Below, piece by piece: positions 8,321-17,485 of a stretch of 64,000 nt of DNA (positions within the stretch are counted from its first letter, which is position 1; every line of letters begins with the position of its first letter). The stretch is from Bradyrhizobium yuanmingense (GTDB lineage Bacteria > Pseudomonadota > Alphaproteobacteria > Rhizobiales > Xanthobacteraceae): NCBI RefSeq assembly GCF_029167105.1, contig NZ_JARFML010000043.1, forward strand, positions 1 through 64,000. Reading direction: 5' to 3'. The notes beneath the pieces are model-generated. The model made no database searches, was not told the DNA's origin, and worked only from the letters and a program-made list of their open reading frames with translations. The translations under genes and the position numbers were made by a program.

Positions 8321-8551
8321 GACGGCCGGGGCGGTACGCGTGGCTTGTAAGCGCAAGCATACACAGAAGGAGGATGGCTGATTACCCCGGGCTATCACGG
8401 CCATTGTGCATCGCGGTGCGTGTGGTACCGCAACCTTCGCGCGGTCACGAAGCCGCCGCAAACGACCACCCTAAGATTGCACTTGCTCTAATGACAAGCT
8501 GAGCCTGCGGCGATAGCCTGCCGCCAAAACAAAGCATACGGGAGGAACACC

Positions 8552-11236
8552 ATGCCTGACGCAATGATTGCCACACGTGCCTCCGATGAGCGCGGAACCG
8601 CTCAGCAGGTCGATGTCGCCGTGGTCGGCGCCGGATTTGCCGGCCTCTACCTTCTCCATCGCCTGCGCAAGGCGGGGTTCTCGGCGGTCGGGCTCGACGA
8701 GGCCGGCGATGTCGGCGGCACTTGGTATTGGAACCGCTATCCGGGCGCGCGCTGCGACATCCAGACCATCGACTACAGTTATACGTTCGATCCGGAGCTC
8801 GAGACCGCCTGGACCTGGTCGGAAAAATACGCGACCCAGCCCGAGATCCTGCGCTACCTCGGCTTCGTCGCCGATCGCTACGATCTGCGCCGCGACATCC
8901 GTTTCAAGACCAAGGTCACCGAAGCCAGATGGGACGAAGCGTCCGAGCGCTGGCTCATCACTACCGACAATGGGCCACCCGTCTCCTGCCGCCATTACAT
9001 CATGGCAACCGGTTGCCTCTCCGCGCCAAAGCCGCCGGAGATCGACGGCGTCAAGGACTTCAAAGGCGAGGTCTATTTCACCGGGCGCTGGCCGCATGAC
9101 GGCGTCGATCTCACCGGAAAGCGCGTCGCCGTGATCGGCACGGGCTCCTCGGCGATCCAGTCGATCCCTGTGATCGCCGAGCAGGCCGCGCATCTGACGG
9201 TGTTCCAGCGCACACCGAATTTCGCATTGCCGGCGCATAACGGCCCGGCGCCCGCGGACCGCATGAGCCTGCTGCAGAGCGACCGCGCCGCCTATCGCGA
9301 GCAGGCGCGGCAGTCGATGGCCGGCGTACCCTACCCGCAGCAGACGGTCGTGAGCTGGCAGCTCAGCGATGCCGAGCGCCGCGAGCGGTTCGAGCGCGCC
9401 TGGGCGGCAGGCGACCTCGTCCACATCCTGACGCAGCTCTGGGCCGACCAGGCCGTCGACCTCGACGGCAACAAGATCGTCCAGGACCTGATCCGCGAGA
9501 AGATCCGCGCCGCCGTCAAGGACCCCGAGACGGCCGCGGCACTGATGCCGGACGACCATCCTTTCGGCGCGAAACGCCCCTGCCTCGACACCAATTATTA
9601 CGCAACCTACAACCGGCCGAACGTCACGCTGGTCAATCTGCGCAAGGAGCCGATCAAGGCGATCACCGCGAACGGCGTCTCCACGAGCGGCCGCAGCTTC
9701 GATCTCGACGTCATCGTCTTCGCAACCGGCTTCGACGCCATGACCGGCGCGATCCGCGCCGTGCATCCGATCACCGGGCGCGGCGGCAAGTCGCTGTCCG
9801 ATGTCTGGGCGCAGGGGCCGCAGACCTATCTCGGCCTTACGGTCGAGGGCTTCCCGAACTTCTTCATGATCACCGGCCCCGGCAGCCCGTCGGTGCTGTC
9901 GAACATGGCGGTGTCGATCGAGCAGCATGTCGACTGGGTGGTCGATCGTCTTGCCGCGCTGCGCGCTGCCGGCTTCACCACGATCGAGCCGACCGAGACG
10001 GCACAGGCCGGCTGGAACAGGCACATGGCCGACTGCTCGATGCTGACGCTGCACCGGCTCGCCAACACGTGGTACACCGGCGCCAACGTGCCCGGCAAGG
10101 TGCAGGGCCTGATGCCCTATACCGGCGGCGTCGGCCCGTACCGCAGCATCTGCGACGAGGTGGTCAGCCGCGGCATGCTCGGCTTCAAGCTCACCGGCCC
10201 CGATGGCGCCGCCCAATGCAATGACGGCGAGGTGGTGCGCCTGCAGCCGGACGTGCGGCTGGTGCTGAACCTGCTCGCCTCGCTCAACCTGCCGCCGATC
10301 GAGTCGATGGGCGCGATCGGCGCCCGCGCCTTCGTCAACGAGTTCAACAAGGGCCGGCCTGCGGGGCGGCCGATCGGCGAGATCGTCGACGGTACCCTGC
10401 CCATTGCCGACGGCTCGCTCCCCTACCGCGTCTACAAGCCGGCAACGCCGGGACCGCATCCGGTCGTGGTTTATTTCCACGGCGGCGGCTGGGTGCTCGG
10501 CGACGAGCAATCGGACGAGCCGTTCTGCCGCGACATGGTGCGGCGGACCGGCATGATGTTCGTCAGCGTCGGCTATCGCCACGCACCGGAGCATCGCTTC
10601 CCGACGGCTGCGGAAGACGGCTATGCGGCCACGCGCTGGATTGCCGAGCACGCCGCCGAGCTCGGCGGCAGGCCGGGCCCGGTGCTGGTCGCCGGCTGGA
10701 GCGCCGGCGGCAACATCGCGGCCGTCACCTGCCAGCTCGCACGCGACCGCGGCGGGCCCACCATCGCCGGCCAGCTTCTGGTTTGTCCGGTCACCGACTG
10801 CACGTTCGATCGGCCCTCCTACAATGAAAATGGGACCGCCTACTTCCTGACGCGCTCCCTGATGTACTGGTTCTGGGACCTCTACTGCTCGCCGGCGGAC
10901 CGCACCGACCCGCGGGTCTCGCCGCTGCGCGGCAAGGTTGCCGGCCTGCCGCCGGCCCTCGTGGTCACCTGCGAGTTCGATCCGCTGCGCGACGAGGGCA
11001 TCGCCTATGCCGAGGCAATGGCCGCAGCGGGCGTGCCGGTCGAGCAATTGAAGGCGCGCGGCCACTTCCACTCGTCCTTTGCGATGGTGGACGTGGTGAT
11101 CACAGGCGTGTCGGGCCGGGTGCAGATGGCGGAGGCCTTGCGGCGCTTTGCCGGGCTGCCGCCGGAGGTCCGCCGCCGCGACAGCAACCAGGAGCATGAC
11201 AGCCCCGGGCACAGGATCGCGGCGGCCGCGAGCTGA
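8552..11236 (+). CDS. Baeyer-Villiger-type monooxygenase fused to an HSL-family esterase
   Basis: This single 894-residue protein has two enzymes. Residues 1-560 form a flavin monooxygenase of the cyclohexanone/phenylacetone type: FAD Rossmann motif GAGFAG (26-31), GGTWYWNRYPGARCD (55-69), and NADPH motif GTGSS (196-200). The fingerprint FxGxxxHxxxWP reads FKGEVYFTGRWP, with Phe176 in the His position. Residues about 590-880 form an alpha/beta hydrolase of the hormone-sensitive lipase group: HGGG (643-646), GWSAGG with Ser717, Asp810 in CEFDPLRDEG, and His838 in GHFHSSF, so the triad is complete. The expected logic is ketone to ester, then ester cleavage. GGGAGGA precedes the start. No regulator is adjacent on the same strand. 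Confidence 0.92.
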   Translation: MPDAMIATRASDERGTAQQVDVAVVGAGFAGLYLLHRLRKAGFSAVGLDEAGDVGGTWYWNRYPGARCDIQTIDYSYTFDPELETAWTWSEKYATQPEILRYLGFVADRYDLRRDIRFKTKVTEARWDEASERWLITTDNGPPVSCRHYIMATGCLSAPKPPEIDGVKDFKGEVYFTGRWPHDGVDLTGKRVAVIGTGSSAIQSIPVIAEQAAHLTVFQRTPNFALPAHNGPAPADRMSLLQSDRAAYREQARQSMAGVPYPQQTVVSWQLSDAERRERFERAWAAGDLVHILTQLWADQAVDLDGNKIVQDLIREKIRAAVKDPETAAALMPDDHPFGAKRPCLDTNYYATYNRPNVTLVNLRKEPIKAITANGVSTSGRSFDLDVIVFATGFDAMTGAIRAVHPITGRGGKSLSDVWAQGPQTYLGLTVEGFPNFFMITGPGSPSVLSNMAVSIEQHVDWVVDRLAALRAAGFTTIEPTETAQAGWNRHMADCSMLTLHRLANTWYTGANVPGKVQGLMPYTGGVGPYRSICDEVVSRGMLGFKLTGPDGAAQCNDGEVVRLQPDVRLVLNLLASLNLPPIESMGAIGARAFVNEFNKGRPAGRPIGEIVDGTLPIADGSLPYRVYKPATPGPHPVVVYFHGGGWVLGDEQSDEPFCRDMVRRTGMMFVSVGYRHAPEHRFPTAAEDGYAATRWIAEHAAELGGRPGPVLVAGWSAGGNIAAVTCQLARDRGGPTIAGQLLVCPVTDCTFDRPSYNENGTAYFLTRSLMYWFWDLYCSPADRTDPRVSPLRGKVAGLPPALVVTCEFDPLRDEGIAYAEAMAAAGVPVEQLKARGHFHSSFAMVDVVITGVSGRVQMAEALRRFAGLPPEVRRRDSNQEHDSPGHRIAAAAS

Positions 11237-11248
11237 ATGGCGACAGGC

Positions 11249-11270
11249 GGCCGGGAGCCGTTTCCCGGCC
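11249..11270. terminator. Bidirectional hairpin between convergent genes
   Basis: GGCCGGGA (11249-11256) and TCCCGGCC (11263-11270) form an 8-bp stem with a 6-base loop, 12 bases after the monooxygenase-esterase stop and between it and the convergent MFS gene. There is no clear T run. Confidence 0.5.
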
Positions 11271-11321
11271 GGCGTGGCGATTGGTGTGGCCCCGGCAGCC
11301 GGCTGTATCCGCCGGATACAG

Positions 11322-12710
11322 CTAAGGCTGCTGGTCAGGCAGCAACATCGCTGCGGCGATGAGGCCGCCTGCTGACCCAAGAGCCGCAACAACCCACGGC
11401 CACGCATAACCGGCAGCCGTTGCTTCGTCCGATAGAATCGCACCGAGCGCTGCGATGCCGAGTGCGAATCCGGCCTGCCGCATGACCACGGTGACGGCCG
11501 AAGCCATGCCGGCTTGGGCCGGAGGCACCAGCGCAACGACGGCGCTCGACAGTTGCGGATGCGCGAGGACTGCGCCAATCCCGGTCAACAGCATTCCGGT
11601 CGCCGCCGCAGCGAGAACGACTTGCGCATTCAGCAGCCAGCCGCTCGCCGCCAGGACCAGAATGAGATCGCCTGCCAGCAGCGCCAGCATCGCCGTCGCG
11701 AACAGCCGGCGCCAGCCCCAGCGTGTTGCGAGGCGAGCACCATAGGGCGGCAGCAGAAGCATCGGCAACGTCGCGAAGAGCATTGCGAAGCCAACGGACG
11801 GGCCTGCCCAGCCGAACGCTGCGCTCAGGAACGGAGGCAGATAGACGAGCACCGCCCAGTATCCAACGGAAACGGCAATCAGCAGCGAGGAAATGCCGAC
11901 CATGACCGGCCGCATGAACACAGCGGGGTCGAAGATCGGAACGGGCCGCCGCCGCTGCTGCATCACGAAGATGGCGAGCAGACAGGCGCTCAGCCCGAGG
12001 CCCGCTGCAATCCGGGCCGGCACTTCATCTCCCTTCAGCAGGCTCTCGATCGCAATACCAAGCGCAAGCGTGAGAAGCACGACGCCGCTCCAGTCCAGCG
12101 GACGGCCGGCGGGATCACGCGATTCTGCGACCAACCGCGGAACGGCCAGAAGCGTGAGCAGACAAAGCGGGATATTGGCGAGGAAGATCCAGCGCCATCC
12201 GAACCAGGCCGAGACAAGTCCCCCGAGCGCTGGTCCGAGCGCCATGGCGATGCCTGAGAGCACGCCCATGAACGCGAAGGCGCGGGCGCGCTCGTCAGGC
12301 CGGGCATAGGCATTCGCAAGCAGCGCAATGCCTCCCGTGATGACGAACGCCGCGCCGAGGCCTTGAACTGCGCGCGCGGCCCACAGCATCGGACCGCCCG
12401 CCGCGAAGCCGCAAATGATCGATCCGACCAGGAACACGATGTTGCCGCCAAGCAGAGCGCGGCGGCGTCCATACTTGTCGGCCAGCGCGCCCGCAGCGAG
12501 CAGCCCACCGGTAAATGCCAGACTATAGGCATCCATCACCCAGGCGTAGGCAGCGCCACCGAAACCGAGTTCGGCGGCCATGGCCGGCATCGCGACAACA
12601 ACCGCGGTCACGTCGAACTGCGTCAGAAAGGCCGCCATGCCGAGCACCAGCATTGGCAGCCGGTCGTGCCAACGCCTCGAGGGCTGCCGATCGGGTTCAG
12701 GCGTGATCAT
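11322..12710 (-). CDS. MFS drug-type transporter, DHA2-like (about 14 helices)
   Basis: The 462-residue inner-membrane protein has the major-facilitator motif A (GALADKYGRRRALLGG) and the antiporter motif C (GPALGGLVSAWFGWRWIF). Helix count judged by eye is 13-14, which fits the DHA2 (EmrB/QacA-like) proton-driven exporters. The ATG at 12710 (MITPEPDRQP) follows GGGAC; an in-frame extension to 12806 would run into the operator dyad. It is transcribed away from the LysR gene at 12816, the usual arrangement for a regulator and its target. The exported compound is unknown. Confidence 0.87.
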   Translation of the reverse strand: MITPEPDRQPSRRWHDRLPMLVLGMAAFLTQFDVTAVVVAMPAMAAELGFGGAAYAWVMDAYSLAFTGGLLAAGALADKYGRRRALLGGNIVFLVGSIICGFAAGGPMLWAARAVQGLGAAFVITGGIALLANAYARPDERARAFAFMGVLSGIAMALGPALGGLVSAWFGWRWIFLANIPLCLLTLLAVPRLVAESRDPAGRPLDWSGVVLLTLALGIAIESLLKGDEVPARIAAGLGLSACLLAIFVMQQRRRPVPIFDPAVFMRPVMVGISSLLIAVSVGYWAVLVYLPPFLSAAFGWAGPSVGFAMLFATLPMLLLPPYGARLATRWGWRRLFATAMLALLAGDLILVLAASGWLLNAQVVLAAAATGMLLTGIGAVLAHPQLSSAVVALVPPAQAGMASAVTVVMRQAGFALGIAALGAILSDEATAAGYAWPWVVAALGSAGGLIAAAMLLPDQQP

Positions 12711-12777
12711 CGTTGTCCCATCGTGAAAGTGTCTGGGACCGATATGCATGCCGGGGCGAGGCCTGTGCCAATGCAAT

Positions 12778-12819
12778 GCATTCACATCGTCATGAAAATG
12801 ATTCATGATGATGCAATGC
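12778..12819. promoter_or_regulatory. Long near-perfect dyad, candidate LysR operator
   Basis: The left arm 12778-12796 (GCATTCACATCGTCATGAA) and right arm 12802-12819 are nearly complementary with one single-base bulge and few mismatches, around a 5-base centre (12797-12801). It lies between the divergent MFS and LysR starts and overlaps the LysR start region. A LysR dimer or tetramer site is the natural reading (inference). Embedded TCATGA palindromes strengthen the symmetry. Confidence 0.6.
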
Positions 12820-13736
12820 GCTCATTTCCTCCCTTTGACGGGCTGATTGCGTTCGAGGCGGCCTTGAGACATGCGAGCGTCACGCGTGCCTCCGCGGAGC
12901 TCGGGCTCACGCAGAGCGCGGTCAGTCATCGGCTCCGCAAGCTCGAGAACTTCGTCGGGACGCCCCTCCTCATTCGGCAGCCGAGTGGCTTATGTGCCAC
13001 GCCCGCCGGTATTGCCCTCTCGAACGAGTTGGCCGGTTTGCTCGACAGGATGGCGGATTTTCGTGCGCTTTGTCGCGCCGCCGCTCCGCCGCCGGCGTTG
13101 AAAGTCGGCGTCGGTGCAGCGCTCGCCGACTATTGGCTCGTGCGCCGCTTGCCCGATTTTGCGCTAACGCATCCCGGCATACCGGTAGAGCTGGCCGTAC
13201 GTGACGCCGACGCACATGCAAGGTCGACCGATCTCGACGTCGCGGTTGTGTGGCAACCAGCGGCGGGCTTGAGGCCGACGTCGACGCAGCGCTTGCTAGT
13301 CCGCGAGCATATCTACCCCGTCTGCCACCCACGCCTGCTGCCTGGCCAGCAGCCACTGACCGACGTGACGCGCCTCAAATCCTTGCCGCTCCTGCACAAG
13401 GGCCGGACCGGCGATGACCGCGGGGTCGAATGGTCATGGACCTCCTGGTTCGAACGATTGGGCCTCGGCCGCCCGCCACCCGCCGAGATACGTTTTGCGA
13501 CGATAGCCACCGCCATAGCCGCCGCCCTGGCCGGCAACGGGATCGTGCTTGCGCGTTCGCTGCTGGTCCAGGACGCGCTCAGGGACGGCAGGCTGGTACG
13601 GGTGCTTCCGCCATCGTGGGACTTGCCGTCGAGCAAGGCTCAAATCGTGCGCTGGCCCGCGGCAATGGCCAAAGATCCCCGCGTGAAGGCGTTTGTCCGC
13701 TGGATATTGCAAATTCCGAAGATTTCCGGCGATTGA
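12816..13736 (+). CDS. LysR-family transcriptional regulator
   Basis: The 306-residue protein has an N-terminal winged helix-turn-helix (FPPFDGLIAFEAALRHASVT, then AELGLTQSAVSHRLRKLE at about residues 30-50) and a C-terminal substrate-sensing domain. The PPFDGLIAFEA start and gaaRh-like pattern resemble the GcvA/AmpR-type branch. Three in-frame ATGs exist (12792, 12798, 12816); I chose 12816 because the fold begins right after it, but the ribosome site is poor for all three. It probably controls the divergent MFS gene through the 12778-12819 dyad. A hairpin terminator follows 20 bases after its stop. Confidence 0.88.
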   Translation: MRSFPPFDGLIAFEAALRHASVTRASAELGLTQSAVSHRLRKLENFVGTPLLIRQPSGLCATPAGIALSNELAGLLDRMADFRALCRAAAPPPALKVGVGAALADYWLVRRLPDFALTHPGIPVELAVRDADAHARSTDLDVAVVWQPAAGLRPTSTQRLLVREHIYPVCHPRLLPGQQPLTDVTRLKSLPLLHKGRTGDDRGVEWSWTSWFERLGLGRPPPAEIRFATIATAIAAALAGNGIVLARSLLVQDALRDGRLVRVLPPSWDLPSSKAQIVRWPAAMAKDPRVKAFVRWILQIPKISGD

Positions 13737-13756
13737 GCCCTGCTCCGTAGCGGATG

Positions 13757-13778
13757 AGCCGGGAACCTTTTCCCGGCT
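13757..13778 (+). terminator. Hairpin terminator after the LysR gene
   Basis: AGCCGGGAA (13757-13765) pairs exactly with TTCCCGGCT (13770-13778) around loop CCTT. It lies 20 bases beyond the LysR stop. There is no long T run downstream. Confidence 0.6.
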
Positions 13779-13879
13779 GCCGCGTTGGCTGACCTGTGGC
13801 ATTGAGATGCAGCGACAGGTGTATGGGCCCCGGCACGCGAGCACGTGTGCTGGGGTCGCGTTTTGCGTGAGGCAGGGCG

Positions 13880-14152
13880 ATGGGGGACGTGGTCGGGGAT
13901 TCAAAGGTCGATTTCGGTGCGCTTGCGGTGCTGCATAAATGGCCATCACTTGCCAATCAGCGCCAGCCTGACCGGGAGCCCTACCGGCTCATCGAAGGCA
14001 CGCTCGACGATTGCATCTCGGCTTTCATGCAGAAGCCGGCGACGACCCGCCATCTCTACGAGATCCGCACCATAGCGCAGCCGCCGCTCGTCACCGAGAT
14101 CCTCTCCCCCGAACACGTCCTTGAGCTGTCGCGCTTGAGAGAATTTCTCTGA
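13880..14152 (+). CDS. Small conserved hypothetical protein
   Basis: The 90-residue soluble protein has a regular mix of charged and hydrophobic residues (GALAVLHKWPSLANQRQPDREPYRLIEGTLDDCISAFM region, in two pieces). A GAGG-like ribosome site precedes the ATG at 13880. I do not recognise a domain. It is followed 84 bases later by another small gene on the same strand. Confidence 0.55.
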   Translation: MGDVVGDSKVDFGALAVLHKWPSLANQRQPDREPYRLIEGTLDDCISAFMQKPATTRHLYEIRTIAQPPLVTEILSPEHVLELSRLREFL

Positions 14153-14236
14153 CGCCCTTCACAAGCGCGCGAGCAGGAACCTTCTTCCGGTTCTTCCCGT
14201 TGTCAGGGATCAAAGCAATGACGTGAGCGCCTCAAG

Positions 14237-14557
14237 ATGTTTGACGCCGGCGTATCATCACCGATCGTGCCTTACGGAGCGGACCAGACCCTGTTCGTGG
14301 TGGTCGATCGCCGCGACGAGGCGACCGAAATCCGCATCGAGCGCAGCGATCTCGACGCCACGATCGGCGAGCTTGTCGCCGGCTGCTTCAATGACCCGAT
14401 CAAGGTGATCTCGTTCAACACGCTCGAGCACTGGATGAGGGATATCTCGTGCGACGTCGCCGGCGAGATCCGCGCGCGCTGCGACATCTATGGAATAGAG
14501 CTTCCCGATTATCTCAGCGACTTCATCGAAAGCCATTCTCAAAGTGCGATGAAATGA
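14237..14557 (+). CDS. Small conserved hypothetical protein
   Basis: The 106-residue protein begins MFDAGVSSPIVPYGADQTLF, followed by VVVDRRDEATEIRIERSDLDA and a C-terminal GELVAGCFNDPIKVISFNTLEHWMRD region split here. The pattern (beta strands first, helices later) looks like a real folded protein, and it has no membrane segment. I do not recognise a family; similar small proteins are frequent in Bradyrhizobium. Confidence 0.6.
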   Translation: MFDAGVSSPIVPYGADQTLFVVVDRRDEATEIRIERSDLDATIGELVAGCFNDPIKVISFNTLEHWMRDISCDVAGEIRARCDIYGIELPDYLSDFIESHSQSAMK

Positions 14558-14610
14558 AGCGAGCTTGCCGAAAGGACGGAGGTGCGCTCCCTCCTAGCAA
14601 TCAAACCCGA

Positions 14611-14820
14611 TCACATTGCGCGCTGGTTGCGGCGGTGCTTGCCGGCGATGACCTCGATCTCGCGGCGGCGTTCGCCCGCGAAGGTCAGCAGCTTTTCGAT
14701 CGTCAGCGTGTCCGTGATCCGTTTGGCGAGCCGTTCGGCGCGCGCAGCCTGATCTTCGAGATGCTGGATCGTGTTCAAAGCGCCGCCTCCCCCAAAGTCC
14801 CGAATTGTGCGGGCAGCCAT
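14611..14820 (-). CDS. Small helical conserved hypothetical protein
   Basis: The 69-residue protein contains the helix QAARAERLAKRITDTLTIEK and a following LLTFAGERRREIEVIAG segment. This pattern is familiar from small rhizobial proteins of unknown role. It is highly charged and probably all helix. The exact start is uncertain: ATG at 14820, with no strong ribosome site. Confidence 0.55.
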   Translation of the reverse strand: MAARTIRDFGGGGALNTIQHLEDQAARAERLAKRITDTLTIEKLLTFAGERRREIEVIAGKHRRNQRAM

Positions 14821-14882
14821 GGTGCTTGAGAAGCCGCTAACAGCCGGTTAAGCGCGCCGCCTCGGCCGCGACGCGTGGCGCC

Positions 14883-15401
14883 CTATTGCACGACCTCGAG
14901 CCTGACGTTGGTGATGCCCTTGTCGACCATGCCGAGCGCCTCGGCGGCGGAAGGCGAGATGTCGACCACGCGTCCGCGCACGAAGGGCCCGCGATCGTTG
15001 ACCCTCACGGTGACGAAACGGCCGGAGGAGGTCTCGGTGACGCGCAGCTTGGTGCCGAACGGCAGGGTGGGATGCGCTGCGGTCAATTCGTTCCTGTCGA
15101 ACTTCTCGCCGCTCGCGGTCTGTGTATCCGAATAAAAGCTGGCGATGCCGTGCGAAGCGGTTTGCTTTGCGTCACGGTCGGGGACGCGCGCCCGGCTGAT
15201 CGGGCGCGGATGCAGCGCCGCCACCCGGTGCGGGCGCTCGACCGCGGCTTGCCGGGTTGTTCCGGCGAGATCGGCTTTCTGACGGCCGACCGGCGATTGC
15301 GAGCAGGCGGCGAGCGATGCGGCGCCCAGGACCGCGAGCAACAACCGGCTCGAGCTTGCCAGCGACATCCGGGCAGTTTCGGCACTTGCAATGCGAGACA
15401 T
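14883..15401 (-). CDS. rlpA: RlpA-like lipoprotein (septal/cell-wall, double-psi beta-barrel)
   Basis: The 172-residue protein has a lipoprotein signal ending in LAAC with the lipid-bearing Cys at residue 33. The C-terminal half is the double-psi beta-barrel of RlpA (ASHGIASFYSDTQTASGEKF; NELTAAHPTLPFGTKLRVT; VRVNDRGPFVRGRVVDIS; SPSAAEALGM). RlpA enzymes are lytic transglycosylases acting on denuded peptidoglycan. The SPOR domain found in Pseudomonas RlpA is absent, giving a short version. GGAGG 8 bases upstream supports the ATG at 15401. A role in wall turnover is family inference. Confidence 0.88.
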   Translation of the reverse strand: MSRIASAETARMSLASSSRLLLAVLGAASLAACSQSPVGRQKADLAGTTRQAAVERPHRVAALHPRPISRARVPDRDAKQTASHGIASFYSDTQTASGEKFDRNELTAAHPTLPFGTKLRVTETSSGRFVTVRVNDRGPFVRGRVVDISPSAAEALGMVDKGITNVRLEVVQ

Positions 15402-15602
15402 GATGCGCCCTCCGAACAACCCCAAGTTTCGGTGGGCAATGAGGGCAGAACCTTGTCGGAACAAAAGCGGCTCTGGGGCCGCCGGCGTTTCGCGCCGCGC
15501 TGTGACGATTCCACCACAGTGACCTGTTCAGAATCGGGACAGATCAGCGAAGGATCAGCCCGATACGGCCCGCGAGCCGCGCGTTTCGGCGCGGCCCGAT
15601 TT

Positions 15603-17255
15603 CTAGTACTTCGGCTCGTACATCTGCGACTGGACCAGAGCCTTCACGTCATTGGGCGCCGGACCATCGGCGAGCCCACGCTGATAGGCCACGTCCGCAA
15701 CCGCCGCCGCGATGCGGATCGAGACCTCGCGGATGCGCGGCAATGCCGGATAGAGGCTGCCCTGTGCGAGGTCCTCCCTGCCGACGCAATCGGCGAGCGC
15801 ATGCGCCGCTGCCATGAACATCTCGTCGGTCACGAGGCGCGAGCGGCTGGCGATGACGCCAAGGCCGACGCCCGGGAAGATGTAGGAATTGTTGCCCTGG
15901 CGCGGCACGAAGCTGCGGCCGTTGAGCTTGACCGGATCGTACGGGCTGCCGCAGGCGAACAGCGCGCGTCCCTCAGTGTAGCGATAGGCATCCTCCGCCG
16001 AGCACTCGGCCTTTGAGGTCGGGTTGGAGAGCGCGAACACGATCGGCTGCTCATTGAGCTCGGCCATCGCCTTGAGCACATCGGGCGTGAAGGCGCCGCC
16101 GACCGCCGCGACGCCGATGATCGCCGTCGGCTTCAGCGTCTTGATGGCGGTGAGGAAGTCGGCGATCGGCGCCTGATCGGTGTGCGCATAGCGCAGCTTG
16201 TGGCCATGAAGGCCCTCGCGCCCCGCAACGACGAGACCGCGGGAATCCACCAGCCAGTTGCGGGAAAGCGCATCCGCCTCGGAGGCCCCCTCCGCCATCA
16301 TGGCGGAGACCACGAGATCGGCGATGCCGGTCGCCGCCTCGCCCGCGCCGAGGAACAGGATCTTCTGGTCCTTCAGCTTGCCCCCGGAGATTCGCAGAGC
16401 CGAGAACAGGCCGGCGAGCGCCACCGCCGCGGTGCCCTGGATGTCGTCGTTGAAGACGCAGGCCTCGTCGCGATATTTGTGCAGCAGCTTGAACGCCGAA
16501 TGATTGGCGAAGTCCTCGAACTGGATCAGCACGCCCGGAAACGTCTTGCGCGCGGCTTGCATGAACTCGTCGACGAAGCTGTCATAGGCCTCGCCCGTCA
16601 GCCGCCGCTCGCGCAGGCCGAGATAATAGGGGTCGTTCAACAGCTCTTCGTTGTTGGTGCCGACATCGAGCACGATCGGCAGGCACGCTTCCGGATGCAC
16701 GCCCGCGCAGGCCGAATAGAGCGAGAGCTTGCCGACGGGGATACCCATGCCGTTGGCACCGAGATCGCCAAGTCCCAAAATGCGCTCGCCGTCGGTGACG
16801 ACGATCAGCCTGGCCTGGTAGGGCCAGTTCTTCAGGATCTCCGCGATCTGGCCGCGGTCGCGTGAGGAGATGAACATGCCGCGCGGCCGCTGGAAGATCA
16901 GGCCGTATTTCTGGCAGGCAAGCCCGACCGTCGGGGTGTAGATGATCGGCTGGATCTCGTCGATATTGTCGACGACGACGCGGAAGAACAGCGCCTCGTT
17001 GCGGTCATGCAGCGCGTTCAGGGCAACGTATTTTTCCAGATCCGTCGGCAGCGTGCGCAGATTGGTGAGCACGCGCTGAGCCTGCGTCTCCATCGTCAGC
17101 ACACAGGGCGGCAACAGGCCGCGCAAGCCGAGTGCGGCGCGCTCCGCTTCCGTGAAGGCCGTGCCCTTGTTGAGCAGGGGGTCGCGCAGCAGCGTCATGC
17201 CGTGCGCGGTCTCGGATGATGTCGAATGGGCGCTGACCCGAGCAGGTCTATTCAC
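15603..17255 (-). CDS. maeA: NAD-dependent malic enzyme
   Basis: The 550-residue protein converts malate to pyruvate and CO2 with NAD(P). It is the short, E. coli SfcA-like type without a fused phosphotransacetylase domain. Family blocks are KYVALNALHDRNEALFF, the catalytic-tyrosine YTPTVGLACQKY (about 106-117), GILGLGDLGANGMGIP-type ILGLGDLGANGMGIPVGK, the metal-binding FEDFANHSAF and FNDDIQGTAAVALAG, and the NAD-binding FLGAGEAATGIAD. The start is a GTG at 17255 after GGGGGAATC. In rhizobia malic enzyme feeds acetyl-CoA synthesis on C4-dicarboxylates; whether this copy is the symbiotically important one cannot be said. Confidence 0.95.
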   Translation of the reverse strand: MNRPARVSAHSTSSETAHGMTLLRDPLLNKGTAFTEAERAALGLRGLLPPCVLTMETQAQRVLTNLRTLPTDLEKYVALNALHDRNEALFFRVVVDNIDEIQPIIYTPTVGLACQKYGLIFQRPRGMFISSRDRGQIAEILKNWPYQARLIVVTDGERILGLGDLGANGMGIPVGKLSLYSACAGVHPEACLPIVLDVGTNNEELLNDPYYLGLRERRLTGEAYDSFVDEFMQAARKTFPGVLIQFEDFANHSAFKLLHKYRDEACVFNDDIQGTAAVALAGLFSALRISGGKLKDQKILFLGAGEAATGIADLVVSAMMAEGASEADALSRNWLVDSRGLVVAGREGLHGHKLRYAHTDQAPIADFLTAIKTLKPTAIIGVAAVGGAFTPDVLKAMAELNEQPIVFALSNPTSKAECSAEDAYRYTEGRALFACGSPYDPVKLNGRSFVPRQGNNSYIFPGVGLGVIASRSRLVTDEMFMAAAHALADCVGREDLAQGSLYPALPRIREVSIRIAAAVADVAYQRGLADGPAPNDVKALVQSQMYEPKY

Positions 17256-17485
17256 GATTCCCCCAAGGAGTTTCTTATTGAACCGCAGCCATTGTCGGCC
17301 AGCGTTCAGTCGAGATCAAGGACGTAGCGACTCCGGCCGCGATCGTGATCTCGCACCGCAGCAGATTTTTGCAAACGCCTGGCACTTTCGCGCGAAAAGG
17401 TTAACTCGGCAGGGCACTAACTCCTCATGGTGGGGAGCCGCGTCAGCGCCATCTCGAACCATGGAGGCCCCTATCTCACCCGCGG

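Noticed and set aside
8471..11578. A 1,035-codon open frame on the minus strand opposite the monooxygenase-esterase
   Set aside because: It is Arg/Asp/Gly/His-rich without recognisable domains, and is the expected by-product of GC-rich third positions in a long gene.
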